A stretch of DNA of 35,786 nt from Fibrobacter sp. UWH4 (GTDB lineage Bacteria > Fibrobacterota > Fibrobacteria > Fibrobacterales > Fibrobacteraceae), in assembly GCF_900142475.1 (NCBI RefSeq), contig NZ_FRAY01000015.1, positions 1 to 35,786 of the forward strand, given 5' to 3'. This document shows, in pieces, positions 15,570 through 23,751 of this stretch (position 1 is its first letter; each line of letters begins with the position of its first letter). The translations under genes were made by a program, and so were the position numbers. Below the pieces are notes generated by a model. It did not search any database. It was not told the origin of the DNA and was given only the letters and a program-made list of their open reading frames with translations.

Positions 15570-16598
15570 TTAATGCCTGGGGTTTCGGCGGTAGGTGCTG
15601 TCGAGGTAATACGAGAATTCGCGGAGTTTGTTGCGGAGGGAGACAGGCTTGATGACTTCGGCGCAGTCGGCGTACGAGAGCACCCAGCGGAACAGGAGTT
15701 CGTCGTTGAGCGCCTTCATCGTGACCAGTAGGCGGCCATCATACATCTTTTCCACTTTCATCGAACGTTGGAATGGCTTTTCTTCAAGATAGCACTGCAC
15801 ATGGCTACTGAACACGATTTCCACGTCTTCGGCTTTCGGGTCTTGCGGACCAAAAATTGCGGATCCGAGGCGCACGCGTTTGCGCAGCATTTCAAGTGTT
15901 TTCGGATTATCCTGAAAGGTTTCCTTGGTAAGTTCGACCTTCTGGATTCGGCGGAACTTGAGCGTATAAGTATCGCCAGGGTGCGACTGCGATTCGCAAC
16001 CGATGTAGATTTCACCCTGATACAAAATGACCATTAGCGGAATTCGTATGCTGGGGATGTTCCCATTTTCGCTGACATAGGCAACGCGTATTTTACGGCG
16101 TTGGTGAATCGCCTGCAGAATGACCTTGAGCTTTTCGCTGGAATCTTCCTCGAACATGGGCGGAGTTCCCGCAAAAAGGATTCGCGAGTTCAAGTCCTGA
16201 GCAAGCTGATCCACGGCCTTCTTTTCGCTTGCGGGCAGACTCTTCCGGATTTTTTCGAGTAAATCCGTGACGGTCTCACTTGCGGCAGGGTACATATTCG
16301 CGATGCGCTGCAGAAACACGAAATGCAGCATGGTATTTTCGAAATTCGGAAAAAGCAGGTTATCCGCCGATTTAATGGCTGACTGGTAACGGAAAGCGCG
16401 TCGGTCGCTTAACACACGGATGTAGGCGCCCCCGTTGGCAGAAGTCAACGTCTGCATATCGCGTTGCACATTGCGGCGCTCATTTTCGGGAATTTCCAAA
16501 GCCTCCATCAAGTCACTGATGGAATAGCTCCTGCTCGGATTCGTTATCAGTAGCGCGAATAGTTGAAGGACGCGGTCTGCGCGGGTAATATCTGCCAT
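15570..16598 (-). CDS. WYL-domain transcriptional regulator
   Basis: The 342-residue product has the standard layout: an N-terminal winged helix (1-75; SRSYSISDLMEALEIP, then RRNVQRDMQTL), a linker region, a WYL domain (about 150-235; KIRVAYVSENG, YQGEIYIGCES, YTLKFRRIQKVEL) and a C-terminal WCX extension (about 255-335; LLFRWVLSYADCAEVIKP). Such proteins bind nucleic-acid-like ligands and often repress phage-defence operons (CapW and BrxR are examples). AGAGG precedes the ATG. It lies directly upstream of the hydrolase-SLOG operon on the same strand, 141 bases away. TTTGTCGCAGT in its own upstream region matches part of the element before that operon, consistent with autoregulation. Confidence 0.88.
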   Translation of the reverse strand: MADITRADRVLQLFALLITNPSRSYSISDLMEALEIPENERRNVQRDMQTLTSANGGAYIRVLSDRRAFRYQSAIKSADNLLFPNFENTMLHFVFLQRIANMYPAASETVTDLLEKIRKSLPASEKKAVDQLAQDLNSRILFAGTPPMFEEDSSEKLKVILQAIHQRRKIRVAYVSENGNIPSIRIPLMVILYQGEIYIGCESQSHPGDTYTLKFRRIQKVELTKETFQDNPKTLEMLRKRVRLGSAIFGPQDPKAEDVEIVFSSHVQCYLEEKPFQRSMKVEKMYDGRLLVTMKALNDELLFRWVLSYADCAEVIKPVSLRNKLREFSYYLDSTYRRNPRH

Positions 16599-16629
16599 AA
16601 TAAACCTCTACGGTTTAATATACATTATT

Positions 16630-16640
16630 ACTGCGACAAA
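16630..16640 (-). promoter_or_regulatory. TTTGTCGCAGT box upstream of the WYL regulator
   Basis: The minus strand reads TTTGTCGCAGT, identical to the right part of copy A at 6858-6878, followed after nine bases by TATATT. The left arm CGACA is not conserved. It may be a half-site or a promoter box. Confidence 0.4.
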
Positions 16641-16665
16641 AGATGACGCGATAGAAATTTGTTTT

Positions 16666-17256
16666 TTAGACGAATACGACTTCGTTGCCGATGCGGGGCG
16701 CTTCCGTACGGTTCGGAAGGCCCGATTCGGTATCGGCATAACCGATAGCGACAGATGCATAGACACGCTCGTCGTCCTTAAGTCCGAGCGTTCCCAGGTA
16801 TCCGCGAATCGAGGGTTCCTCGTTCAGCCACTTGAGCTGATTGATATAGCAGCTACCGAGGTCGAGTTCATTCGCGGCAAGCATCATGTTTTCGACGGCG
16901 CAAGCGACATCCGCCATGTTGTTGCCGTAATCTTTCTTGTTCGCGACCACTATCAGCACGGGAGCATTGTAGCTGAAGGAATAATTTCCCTTCTGCGAAA
17001 GCATGATCGAATTCTTGAGACTCTTGTAAAGGTCGTCACGGAGTTCCATCTTCGCAAAGGCGGTCTGAACCATATCCTTGAGCATCATGAGGGCGGTCGC
17101 GTTCGAAATGACGAAGAAATGGTTGCCTTGCGCGTTGCCGCCCGTGGGTCCAAAGCGGCCCGCCTCGACAATCTGCTGCAACTTTTCCATTTCGACAGCG
17201 CGCGCCTTGAACTTACGCGTACTGCGACGTGTCTTGATTGCCTCGAGAGTATTCAT
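16666..17256 (-). CDS. Nitroreductase family FMN-dependent oxidoreductase
   Basis: The 196-residue product has the nitroreductase opening TLEAIKTRRSTRKFK (3-17), where the RRSxRxF loop binds the FMN phosphate. It continues with IVEAGRFGPTGGNAQG (29-44), ENMMLAANELDLGSCYI (122-138) and a late VYASVAIGYAD. It should reduce nitro compounds, quinones or flavins with NAD(P)H in the cytoplasm; the substrate cannot be read from the sequence. A strong GAAGGAGG precedes the ATG. The gene begins 18 bases after the argA stop and is probably its operon partner. Confidence 0.88.
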   Translation of the reverse strand: MNTLEAIKTRRSTRKFKARAVEMEKLQQIVEAGRFGPTGGNAQGNHFFVISNATALMMLKDMVQTAFAKMELRDDLYKSLKNSIMLSQKGNYSFSYNAPVLIVVANKKDYGNNMADVACAVENMMLAANELDLGSCYINQLKWLNEEPSIRGYLGTLGLKDDERVYASVAIGYADTESGLPNRTEAPRIGNEVVFV

Positions 17257-17274
17257 GGTTCCTCCTTCCCCGCT

Positions 17275-18633
17275 TTATTTATCCAACGGGAGCATCAGAA
17301 TGCGAGAATGACGTTTCTTGTTGTAATGGTCGCGCTTGGTCGGCGGAAGTTCGTCTACCGTGCCGTCGACAAAACCGAAATGATAGAACCAGTCGAGCGC
17401 CTGCGTCGTAAGCAGGAACAGCGTCTTGTAGCCCTTCATGCGGCCCACCGAAATCAGGTGACGCACGATGGCATCGCCAATGCCCGACTTGCGGTAGTTC
17501 GCGGCGACAGCGATGCCCGCCACTTCGGCCATGCCGTTTTCAAATTCGTGCAAGGCGCCGCAGCCGTGAATGCTGTTGTCGATGCTGTAGACAACGTAAT
17601 CCTTGAGCTTTTCGGAAATGCTTTCCTGCGTACGCGGCACAAGGAAACCCTTGTCGATGTAGTCCTGCATAATCCGGAGGATATCCGGAATATCTTCCAT
17701 GATCGCGGGACGGATACTGGAATACTGGTTCGCGTACACCATGGTACCGTCACCACGGGCACTGAACACTTCCTGCAGCACGCTGCCCTGGAATTCGCCG
17801 CTCAGAAGGTGGACACGGTTCGCGCCCGCCTCGCAGGCATGGATGGCGTTCATCAGGTAATCCATCTGCGCAAAGTCGAGCTGGTCGGAATTGAGTTCCA
17901 GCAGTTCCTTCGCCTGGTCCACGTCCATGGCCGAGATCACGCCCGACTCCGTGGGTTCCAGGTACTTGGTGTTCTTGCCGGTCACCAGGCCATCGAGCTT
18001 GATACCGTTCTGGTTGCCGATAAAGAAGAGCTTGCCGACCTTCATGTACTTGCAGAGTTCGGTCGCAAGTTCGGTCGAGCTGATGTTGTAAGCGTGTCCG
18101 AGCTTGTTCCAGCCAATGGGTGGAATAATCGGCACGAACTTTTCGTCGAGAAGCTGATCCAGAATGTCGCGCTGGATGCGTTCGATACGGCCGGTACGCA
18201 TGTAGTCGATGCCGTCGATGACGCCCATGCTTCGCGCAAGCACCCAGTTGCCCTGAATGCCGCGCAAGCCGCTTGCCGTAAGGTGGCTCATAATATGCTG
18301 GGCCACGCCCAGAGAGGCCTGTTCGATATGCGGAAGAGTCTCCTCGCTCGTAAGTCTCACACCCGCATAGAAACTCGATTCCAGTTCCCACGCCTTGAGC
18401 TGCGCGTCAATGCTGTTGCGCGTCCCCGGTACGATGATGATGCGGATTCCCGCCTTGTGCAGAATGGCGATATCCCTCATGAGCACCGGGAAAAGCGGAT
18501 GGCTCATCAGGTCGTCCTCGATTTTCAGCACAAACAGCTGACCCTTGAAGCGTTCCATGTAGCCGAACACTTCGCGAATGAAACCTGCAACCTCAAAATG
18601 TTGCGAATTGAAATCGGGTGTAGCGTTGCTCAT
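17275..18633 (-). CDS. argA: N-acetylglutamate synthase (amino-acid-kinase-like domain plus GNAT domain)
   Basis: The 452-residue product matches classical ArgA (443 residues in E. coli), which acetylates glutamate with acetyl-CoA as first step of arginine synthesis. Residues about 10-290 form the amino-acid-kinase-like domain (QLFVLKIEDDLM, IRIIIVPGTRNSIDAQL, VPIIPPIGWNKLGHAYNIS, KLFFIGNQNGIKL), which binds arginine in the family. Residues about 300-452 form the GNAT acetyltransferase domain (IRPAIMEDIPDILRIM, VAGIAVAANYRKSGIGDAIV, ALDWFYHFGF). The start is placed at the ATG 18633, giving MSNATPDF; an upstream ATG would add 24 unconserved residues. No clear Shine-Dalgarno is present. A 9-bp-arm hairpin lies upstream. 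Confidence 0.9.
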   Translation of the reverse strand: MSNATPDFNSQHFEVAGFIREVFGYMERFKGQLFVLKIEDDLMSHPLFPVLMRDIAILHKAGIRIIIVPGTRNSIDAQLKAWELESSFYAGVRLTSEETLPHIEQASLGVAQHIMSHLTASGLRGIQGNWVLARSMGVIDGIDYMRTGRIERIQRDILDQLLDEKFVPIIPPIGWNKLGHAYNISSTELATELCKYMKVGKLFFIGNQNGIKLDGLVTGKNTKYLEPTESGVISAMDVDQAKELLELNSDQLDFAQMDYLMNAIHACEAGANRVHLLSGEFQGSVLQEVFSARGDGTMVYANQYSSIRPAIMEDIPDILRIMQDYIDKGFLVPRTQESISEKLKDYVVYSIDNSIHGCGALHEFENGMAEVAGIAVAANYRKSGIGDAIVRHLISVGRMKGYKTLFLLTTQALDWFYHFGFVDGTVDELPPTKRDHYNKKRHSRILMLPLDK

Positions 18634-18687
18634 AGGAAATAAATTAAAAAAAAAAACACCTAGTCGTTCATCGACCGTGAGCAACAA

Positions 18688-18709
18688 GTTCTTGATATCA
18701 ATCAAGAAC
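18688..18709. promoter_or_regulatory. Hairpin between yggS and argA
   Basis: GTTCTTGAT and ATCAAGAAC are perfect 9-bp arms around a four-base loop (ATCA). It lies 56 bases after the yggS stop and 55 bases before the argA start. No T-run follows on the minus strand, so it may be an operator or leader hairpin rather than a terminator. Confidence 0.5.
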
Positions 18710-18764
18710 GGTTGCGAGAGTGAGCGCCAATCGTATTGCTTTGCTTACCTTAGCGCGAACGGTC

Positions 18765-19532
18765 TTATCTGCTGTAGTCGCGTTCACCGAAGAGGGCCGT
18801 CCCCACACGGATCATCGTGGAACCTTCTTCGATGGCGACTTCGAGGTCACCGGTCATGCCCATCGAAAGCTGGTCGAATTTCGCGAACACGCCGCCCTTC
18901 GCGAGGAATTTCTGCTGGAGGTTACGGAGGAAAGCGAAACATTCGCGGCTGTCCTCGGCGACACCGGTGTTCTTGCCGATGGTCATCAGGCCGCGGAAAC
19001 GCAGGTGCGGAAATGCATTTTCGCCGCGAGTCTCCAGAGACTCCAGAAAAGCCTCGGCTTCGTGCACGTCGAGACCGCTCTTGGTTTCTTCTTCGCCGGC
19101 ATTCACCTGGAAAAGGATTTCGAGGATTTTACCCTGAGATGCATCGGCGCCGTTGCCGGGGAGCGCCGCGCAGACTTTCTCGAGCTTTTCTACCGCTTCG
19201 ATACTTGCGATGGAGTGGATACAGTCGGCGACGATCGCCGCCTTCTTGAGTTTATTACTTTGTACAGGGCCAATCACGTGGCAACGCACGCGGCTACCGT
19301 CGAGGGCCGTACGCGGCGTCGAGAACTTGAGTTCGGCTTCCTGCACGCGGTTCTCGCCAAAGTCGGTGGCACCGAGCGCAATCGCATTTTCCACAGCCTC
19401 GGCTGGGTGGAACTTGCTTACCCACACAAGCTTTACCGCATCGCGGCTGCGGCCCGCAATCTTACAAGCTTCGGTAATCCTTGCTTCGAGAGCTGCAAGG
19501 TGCTCGCGCATTTGTTCAAGTGTGAATTCCAT
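18765..19532 (-). CDS. yggS: YggS/PROSC family PLP-binding homeostasis protein
   Basis: The 255-residue product binds pyridoxal 5'-phosphate and helps keep vitamin B6 and amino-acid pools balanced; it has no known catalytic reaction. The PLP lysine is K40 in LVWVSKFHP. Further family motifs are DFGENRVQE (57-65), HVIGPVQSNK, LRFRGLMTIG and the signature SMGMTGDLEVAIEEGSTMIR with VGTALFGER at the end. AGGAA lies five bases before the ATG. Lon lies upstream on the same strand after 42 bases, which contain a palindromic repeat. Confidence 0.93.
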   Translation of the reverse strand: MEFTLEQMREHLAALEARITEACKIAGRSRDAVKLVWVSKFHPAEAVENAIALGATDFGENRVQEAELKFSTPRTALDGSRVRCHVIGPVQSNKLKKAAIVADCIHSIASIEAVEKLEKVCAALPGNGADASQGKILEILFQVNAGEEETKSGLDVHEAEAFLESLETRGENAFPHLRFRGLMTIGKNTGVAEDSRECFAFLRNLQQKFLAKGGVFAKFDQLSMGMTGDLEVAIEEGSTMIRVGTALFGERDYSR

Positions 19533-19541
19533 AGTATTCCT

Positions 19542-19571
19542 AGATTGCCACGCTTCGCTCGCAATGACATT
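19542..19571. repeat. AGATT...AATGACATT palindromic intergenic repeat, copy 1
   Basis: ATTGC (19544-19548) and GCAAT (19561-19565) are inverted around CTTCGC. Its ends AGATT and AATGACATT and the central CTTCGC are shared with the element at 34666-34693. On the minus strand it reads TGTCATTGCGAGCGAAGC, a pattern I know as a dispersed bacterial palindrome. It sits between lon and yggS. Confidence 0.55.
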
Positions 19572-19574
19572 CGT

Positions 19575-21929
19575 TTATTTCTTTTCTTTTTTCACAGCGG
19601 CCGTCTTCTTCTCCGCAAACAGCACCTTGATGATTTCGTCGATGTGCTTGTGCGTGAAAATCTTGAGGCCCTTCTTCGCGGGAGCCGGAAGCTCGTTCAC
19701 GTCCTTCTGGTTACCTGCAGGGAGATGAAGCGTCTTCACGCCCGCTTGGAGCGCAGCAAGCGCTTTCTCGTTGAGGCCACCGATCGGGAGGCATGCACCC
19801 GTCAGGCTCACTTCACCGGTAAAGGCGATTTCGGGAGACACGGGCTGTTTCGTAAACGCCGAAAGCAGACAGAGCGTCAGCGCGATACCCGCAGAAGGTC
19901 CATCCTTCGGCACGGCTCCTTCGGGCACGTGGATATGGATATCCGTCTTCTTCACCACATTCGGGTCGATACCGAAACGTTCCAGACGCTCACGCACGAG
20001 GCTCAAGGCAATCTGTGCGGACTCCTTCATCACGTCGCCGAGCTTACCCGTCATGAGTAGCGTTCCCTTGCCGGGCAGGAGCATACATTCGATTGGCAAA
20101 ATCTCGCCGCCGACGCTTGTCCATGCAAGGCCCACGATAACGCCCGGACGGCCAGCAGGTGGCAGCTGGTTGTCAAGGTAACGCGGAGCACCCAGGTATT
20201 CCTGCAAGGTCTTCTCGGTGACTTCGGCCTTATATTTCTTGCCCATCACCTTGTCCTTTGCACGGTGACGCACCACGTTTTCAAGCGTACGTTCCAGTTC
20301 GCGCACGCCCGCCTCGCGGGTCCATTCGCGAATCACCTTCGCAATCATGTCGTCGTCAAAGGCGACATCCTTGCCGTTTTCGATACCCGTACGTTCACAG
20401 ATGCGCGGCACCAGGTACTTGCTTGCGATCTGCAACTTTTCGTGCGGATAGTAGCCGGGCAGGCGCACCATTTCGAGACGGTCTCGTAGGGCTTCCGGAA
20501 TTTCGGCCTCGTTGTTCGCCGTCGCGATAAACAGCACGCGGCTAAGGTCGAGCCCCACTTCCATAAAGTGGTCCGTAAAGTCGTGGTTCTGTTCCGGGTC
20601 CAGGACTTCAAGCATCGCGCTCGCCGGATCGCCACGGAAATCGCTCGCCATCTTGTCGATTTCGTCCAAGAGGATAATCGGGTTCATGCACTTTGCACGA
20701 CGCAGGGCCTGGATAAAGCGGCCGGGCATCGCGCCGATATAGGTGCGGCGGTGACCGCGGATTTCGGCTTCGTCACGCACGCCGCCGAGAGTGATGCGCA
20801 CAAAGTTGCGCTTCATGGCATTCGCAATTGATTCGACAAGAGTCGTTTTGCCCACGCCCGGAGGGCCCACCAGGCAAAGAATCGGTGCACGGCGTTCGGT
20901 TCCCGTGAGCTTCAGGACCGCCACGTATTCCATGATGCGTTCCTTCACCTTGTCGAGACCAAAGTGCTTGGAATCGAGTTCGCCCTTCACCTTTTTCATG
21001 TTGAGCACGGTGTCGGTATATTCGCCGTAAGGCAGGTTCAGGAACCAGTCCAGGTAATTCCTGCTCACTGCATATTCCGGGGACGTCGGCTGCATCAACT
21101 TCATGCGGCCAATTTCTTCTTCAAGCTTTTCCTGGATCGCCGGGGAAAATTTTTTCGCCTTGACTTTCTTGAGCAACTGATCCGGTTCCGAGGCGTTTCC
21201 GCTTTCGCCATCCAGTTCGTCCTGCAACTGACGGATCTGTTCCGAAATGAACCATTCCTTCTGCTGCTGAGCCATCTTCTGGCGCACATTCTGCTGCACC
21301 TTCACCATCATGGTATCGGTGTCGGCAGCCACCTGCATAATTTCGATCAGGCGCTGCGCGAGTTCGTCGATTTCGCCAATTTCGAGCAGGCGCTGGCGTT
21401 CGTCAAGCGAAATCTGCAAGAAGGGAATCATGCCGTAAAAGGCGTTGATGTGGCTATCCATGGTAAACAGCGCATCGACCATGCCTTCCGAAATGTTCCT
21501 GTGCAGGGAATATTCCTTGAAGTGCGAAAGCACCGTTTCCAGCTGGGAGCTCTTGTCCGTAGACGTAATCGTCGGCTTGTGCGGCGAAACCGTCGTCATC
21601 AGGAACTGGTCCTTCGTCGAAATCGAGCGGAGGTCCACCACCTGTTCGCCATCGAGCACCACCTTCACGCAACCGTTCGGGAAGGGGGTCACGTTACTCA
21701 CGTGCGCAACGACACCCACCGAATAAAGGTCGAGCATCGGGTTCTCGATTTCTTCCTGTTCAATATTTTTCTGCGCCGAGAGGATAATCTCGCCGTCATG
21801 CGATTCGGCATACTCAAGGGCGCGCAAAGAAATGTCTCGCCCCACCAGAATGCGGCGGGTCGTGTGCGGAAAAACAACAGCATCCCTCAGAGGGAGCAGG
21901 GGGAACGTTTTCGAAAAATCAATAGCCAT
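19575..21929 (-). CDS. lon: ATP-dependent Lon protease
   Basis: The 784-residue product degrades damaged and regulatory proteins in the cytoplasm as a hexamer. The N-terminal LON substrate-binding domain opens with FPLLPLRDAVVFPH (7-20). The AAA+ domain has Walker A GPPGVGKT (355-362), GGVRDEAEIRGHRRTYIGAM and Walker B LLDEIDKM. The protease domain carries the Ser-Lys dyad: S679 in PKDGPSAGIA and K722 in GGLNEKALAAL. Length matches the family (784 in E. coli). The ATG at 21929 is chosen because the PLRD motif then falls where expected and because a TATCTTTG promoter element lies only seven bases upstream; an ATG 10 codons earlier would overlap that element. It is divergent from the phosphomutase gene. 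Confidence 0.97.
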   Translation of the reverse strand: MAIDFSKTFPLLPLRDAVVFPHTTRRILVGRDISLRALEYAESHDGEIILSAQKNIEQEEIENPMLDLYSVGVVAHVSNVTPFPNGCVKVVLDGEQVVDLRSISTKDQFLMTTVSPHKPTITSTDKSSQLETVLSHFKEYSLHRNISEGMVDALFTMDSHINAFYGMIPFLQISLDERQRLLEIGEIDELAQRLIEIMQVAADTDTMMVKVQQNVRQKMAQQQKEWFISEQIRQLQDELDGESGNASEPDQLLKKVKAKKFSPAIQEKLEEEIGRMKLMQPTSPEYAVSRNYLDWFLNLPYGEYTDTVLNMKKVKGELDSKHFGLDKVKERIMEYVAVLKLTGTERRAPILCLVGPPGVGKTTLVESIANAMKRNFVRITLGGVRDEAEIRGHRRTYIGAMPGRFIQALRRAKCMNPIILLDEIDKMASDFRGDPASAMLEVLDPEQNHDFTDHFMEVGLDLSRVLFIATANNEAEIPEALRDRLEMVRLPGYYPHEKLQIASKYLVPRICERTGIENGKDVAFDDDMIAKVIREWTREAGVRELERTLENVVRHRAKDKVMGKKYKAEVTEKTLQEYLGAPRYLDNQLPPAGRPGVIVGLAWTSVGGEILPIECMLLPGKGTLLMTGKLGDVMKESAQIALSLVRERLERFGIDPNVVKKTDIHIHVPEGAVPKDGPSAGIALTLCLLSAFTKQPVSPEIAFTGEVSLTGACLPIGGLNEKALAALQAGVKTLHLPAGNQKDVNELPAPAKKGLKIFTHKHIDEIIKVLFAEKKTAAVKKEKK

Positions 21930-21936
21930 AACACTA

Positions 21937-21944
21937 CAAAGATA
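21937..21944 (-). promoter_or_regulatory. TAnnTTTG -7 promoter element of lon
   Basis: The minus strand reads TATCTTTG, then seven bases, then the lon ATG. No heat-shock (CIRCE-type) inverted repeat is visible next to it. Confidence 0.55.
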
Positions 21945-22029
21945 GTATCTTATTTTCATCCGCAGGTTTATGCAAAGGCAATCTTTCGCCGGAGCATTTT
22001 AATTTTTTATTTTTTAGAAAAAAGATGAG

Positions 22030-22060
22030 TCGCCGCGCTAAACCAAGGCTATTGCGGCGA
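22030..22060 (+). promoter_or_regulatory. Leader hairpin upstream of the phosphohexomutase gene
   Basis: TCGCCGC (22030-22036) and GCGGCGA (22054-22060) are perfect 7-bp arms with a 17-base loop, 20 bases before the start codon. A regulatory leader or the end of a divergent transcript are both possible. Confidence 0.4.
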
Positions 22061-22080
22061 GGATAAAATAGAGGTTTTTT

Positions 22081-23640
22081 ATGAGCGTTTCGATGCAAGA
22101 AGTAATGAAGCAATCCGGCGTGGCATTCGGCACCAGCGGAGCCCGCGGACTGGTAACGGCGATGACCGACCGCGTATGCTACGTGTACGCCCGCTCCTTT
22201 ATCAAGTACTGCGAAACAAGCTACAAGTGCGAACACACCATCGCGATCGCAGGCGACCTGCGCCCGAGTACCGAACGCATCTTGAAGGCGCTCGTGAAGG
22301 CCGGCGAAGATTCCTCGTGGAAGGTCGTCTACTGCGGACGCATCCCGAGCCCGGCCATCGCCCTTTACGGCATCGACAAGGCGCTCCCGACCATCATGGT
22401 GACGGGCAGCCACATTCCCGCCGACCGCAACGGCATCAAGTTCAACCACCCGCAAGGCGAAATCACCAAGGCCGACGAACAGGGAATCGTCTCGCAGTCC
22501 GTCGATTTCGACGAATCCATTTTTGACAGCAAGGGCATGCTGAAGAACGCCCCCGCACTTCCGACCGTCGAAACGGAAGCCGAAGAAAACTACGTGAAGC
22601 GCTACCCCGAATTTTTCGGCACCAAGGCACTCTCGGGTCTTACCATCGGCGTGTACCAGCATTCCGCCGTGGGCCGCGACATCGTGGTGAAGGTCCTTGA
22701 AAGTTTGGGTGCGACGGTGAAACCGTTTGCCCGCAGCGAGACCTTCATCCCGGTCGACACCGAGGCTATCCGCAAGGAAGACGAAGAACTCGCCCGCGAC
22801 TTTGCGCACAAGGATTTCGTGGATGCCATCTTCAGCACCGACGGCGACAGCGACCGCCCGCTTCTGGCAGACGATGTAGGCATGTGGCTGCGTGGCGACG
22901 TGCTGGGCATCCTCGCTGCCCAGGCGCTTGGGATCAAGCGCATTGCAACTCCGGTGAGTTGCAACACGTCGCTCGAAAAGTCGAACAGTTTCGAAAAAAT
23001 TTGCCGCACCCGCATCGGCAGCCCTTATGTAATCGCCGGCATGGAAAGCCTGGTGGACAGCGCCGACAAGAGCGTCTCCGTCGCAGGCTACGAGGCGAAC
23101 GGCGGATTCCTGCTGCAGACCGACCTCACCCGCGAATTCGTGGAACGCGACTGCCACGGTAACGAGACGCGCGCGACCCGTACGCTCAAGGCGCTTCCCA
23201 CCCGTGACGCGCTGCTCCCGATGCTTGCCGTAATGGTACGCGTGCGCGAAGAACGCATGTGCGTCGTGGACCTCCTGAAGAAACTCCCGAAGCGCTTTAC
23301 GCTCAGCGACCGCCTCAAGGAATTCCCGACCGATATCTCGAAGGCGAAACTCGCCGAAATCCGCGAGCAGAAACTCGGCAAGAAACTTTTCGGCAGTCTC
23401 ACCGCGAAACCCAGCCGTTTCAAGCCCAAGGACGGCTCGACCCCGGCGCCCTTCCACGGCGAAATCGTCTCCATCGACGAGACCGACGGCTACCGTATGG
23501 AATTCGACTCCGGCGACATCGTGCACCTGCGCCCGAGCGGCAACGCCCCGGAATTCCGCTGCTACGTGGAAACCGACGACAAGGCTCGTTCCGCAGAACT
23601 TTTGGCCGGTTGCATGAAGATCATGGAAAGCTGGAGATAG
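22081..23640 (+). CDS. Phosphohexomutase (phosphomannomutase/phosphoglucomutase family)
   Basis: The 519-residue product interconverts hexose 1- and 6-phosphates for cell-envelope and glycogen sugars. Four family landmarks are present: FGTSGARGL (16-24), the phosphoserine loop TGSHIPADRNGIKF (about 108-121), the Mg-binding loop STDGDSDRP (about 249-257) and the phosphate-binding RPSGNAPEFR near the C-terminus. A GYEANGGF sugar-specificity loop lies near 340. The active loop departs from the usual TASHNP, and RPSGNAP from RPSGTEP, so this is a divergent branch and the exact sugar cannot be fixed. AGAGG lies before the ATG. The stop codon TAG opens a heptamer repeat array. Confidence 0.85.
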   Translation: MSVSMQEVMKQSGVAFGTSGARGLVTAMTDRVCYVYARSFIKYCETSYKCEHTIAIAGDLRPSTERILKALVKAGEDSSWKVVYCGRIPSPAIALYGIDKALPTIMVTGSHIPADRNGIKFNHPQGEITKADEQGIVSQSVDFDESIFDSKGMLKNAPALPTVETEAEENYVKRYPEFFGTKALSGLTIGVYQHSAVGRDIVVKVLESLGATVKPFARSETFIPVDTEAIRKEDEELARDFAHKDFVDAIFSTDGDSDRPLLADDVGMWLRGDVLGILAAQALGIKRIATPVSCNTSLEKSNSFEKICRTRIGSPYVIAGMESLVDSADKSVSVAGYEANGGFLLQTDLTREFVERDCHGNETRATRTLKALPTRDALLPMLAVMVRVREERMCVVDLLKKLPKRFTLSDRLKEFPTDISKAKLAEIREQKLGKKLFGSLTAKPSRFKPKDGSTPAPFHGEIVSIDETDGYRMEFDSGDIVHLRPSGNAPEFRCYVETDDKARSAELLAGCMKIMESWR

Positions 23641-23727
23641 TTGAAGTTAGTTGACAGAACTTAGATGGTAGAGCTTAGATTTGTTCCAAACCTTAAATTC
23701 TAAACTCTAAGTTCTAAGCTCTAATCT
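23638..23727. repeat. Heptamer-iterated intergenic array, locus 1
   Basis: Starting at the TAG stop of the phosphomutase gene, the spacer is made of 7-bp units. The left half is TAGnnnn-type (TAGTTGA, CAGAACT, TAGATGG, TAGAGCT, with one three-base phase shift). The right half is TCTAANN repeated four times (23699-23726). The two halves are inverted complements of each other (AGAACTTAGA and TCTAAGTTCT; AGAGCTTAGA and TCTAAGCTCT), so a long imperfect stem can form. Confidence 0.7.
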
Positions 23728-23737
23728 CTTTTTTTTG

Positions 23738-23744
23738 TATTTTG
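23738..23744 (+). promoter_or_regulatory. -7-like element of the PorV-like gene
   Basis: TATTTTG, one base shorter than TAnnTTTG, lies seven bases before the ATG at 23752. No Shine-Dalgarno is present. Confidence 0.4.
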
Positions 23745-23751
23745 TACCTAT

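Noticed and set aside
17119-18642. 507-codon open frame on the plus strand opposite argA and the nitroreductase gene
   Set aside because: It spans two well-identified minus-strand genes and shows no protein family features.
18634-18705. N-terminal extension of argA to the ATG at 18705
   Set aside because: The extra 24 residues are read through the poly-A/T leader and a hairpin and are not part of the usual ArgA length.
18720-20060. 446-codon plus-strand frame opposite yggS and lon
   Set aside because: It is antisense to two confidently assigned genes and has no motif of its own.
21934-23526. 530-codon open frame on the minus strand opposite the phosphohexomutase gene
   Set aside because: It is antisense to a gene with clear family motifs and is composed of Arg/Ala/Val/His-rich sequence without domains, typical of a mirror frame in GC-biased codons.
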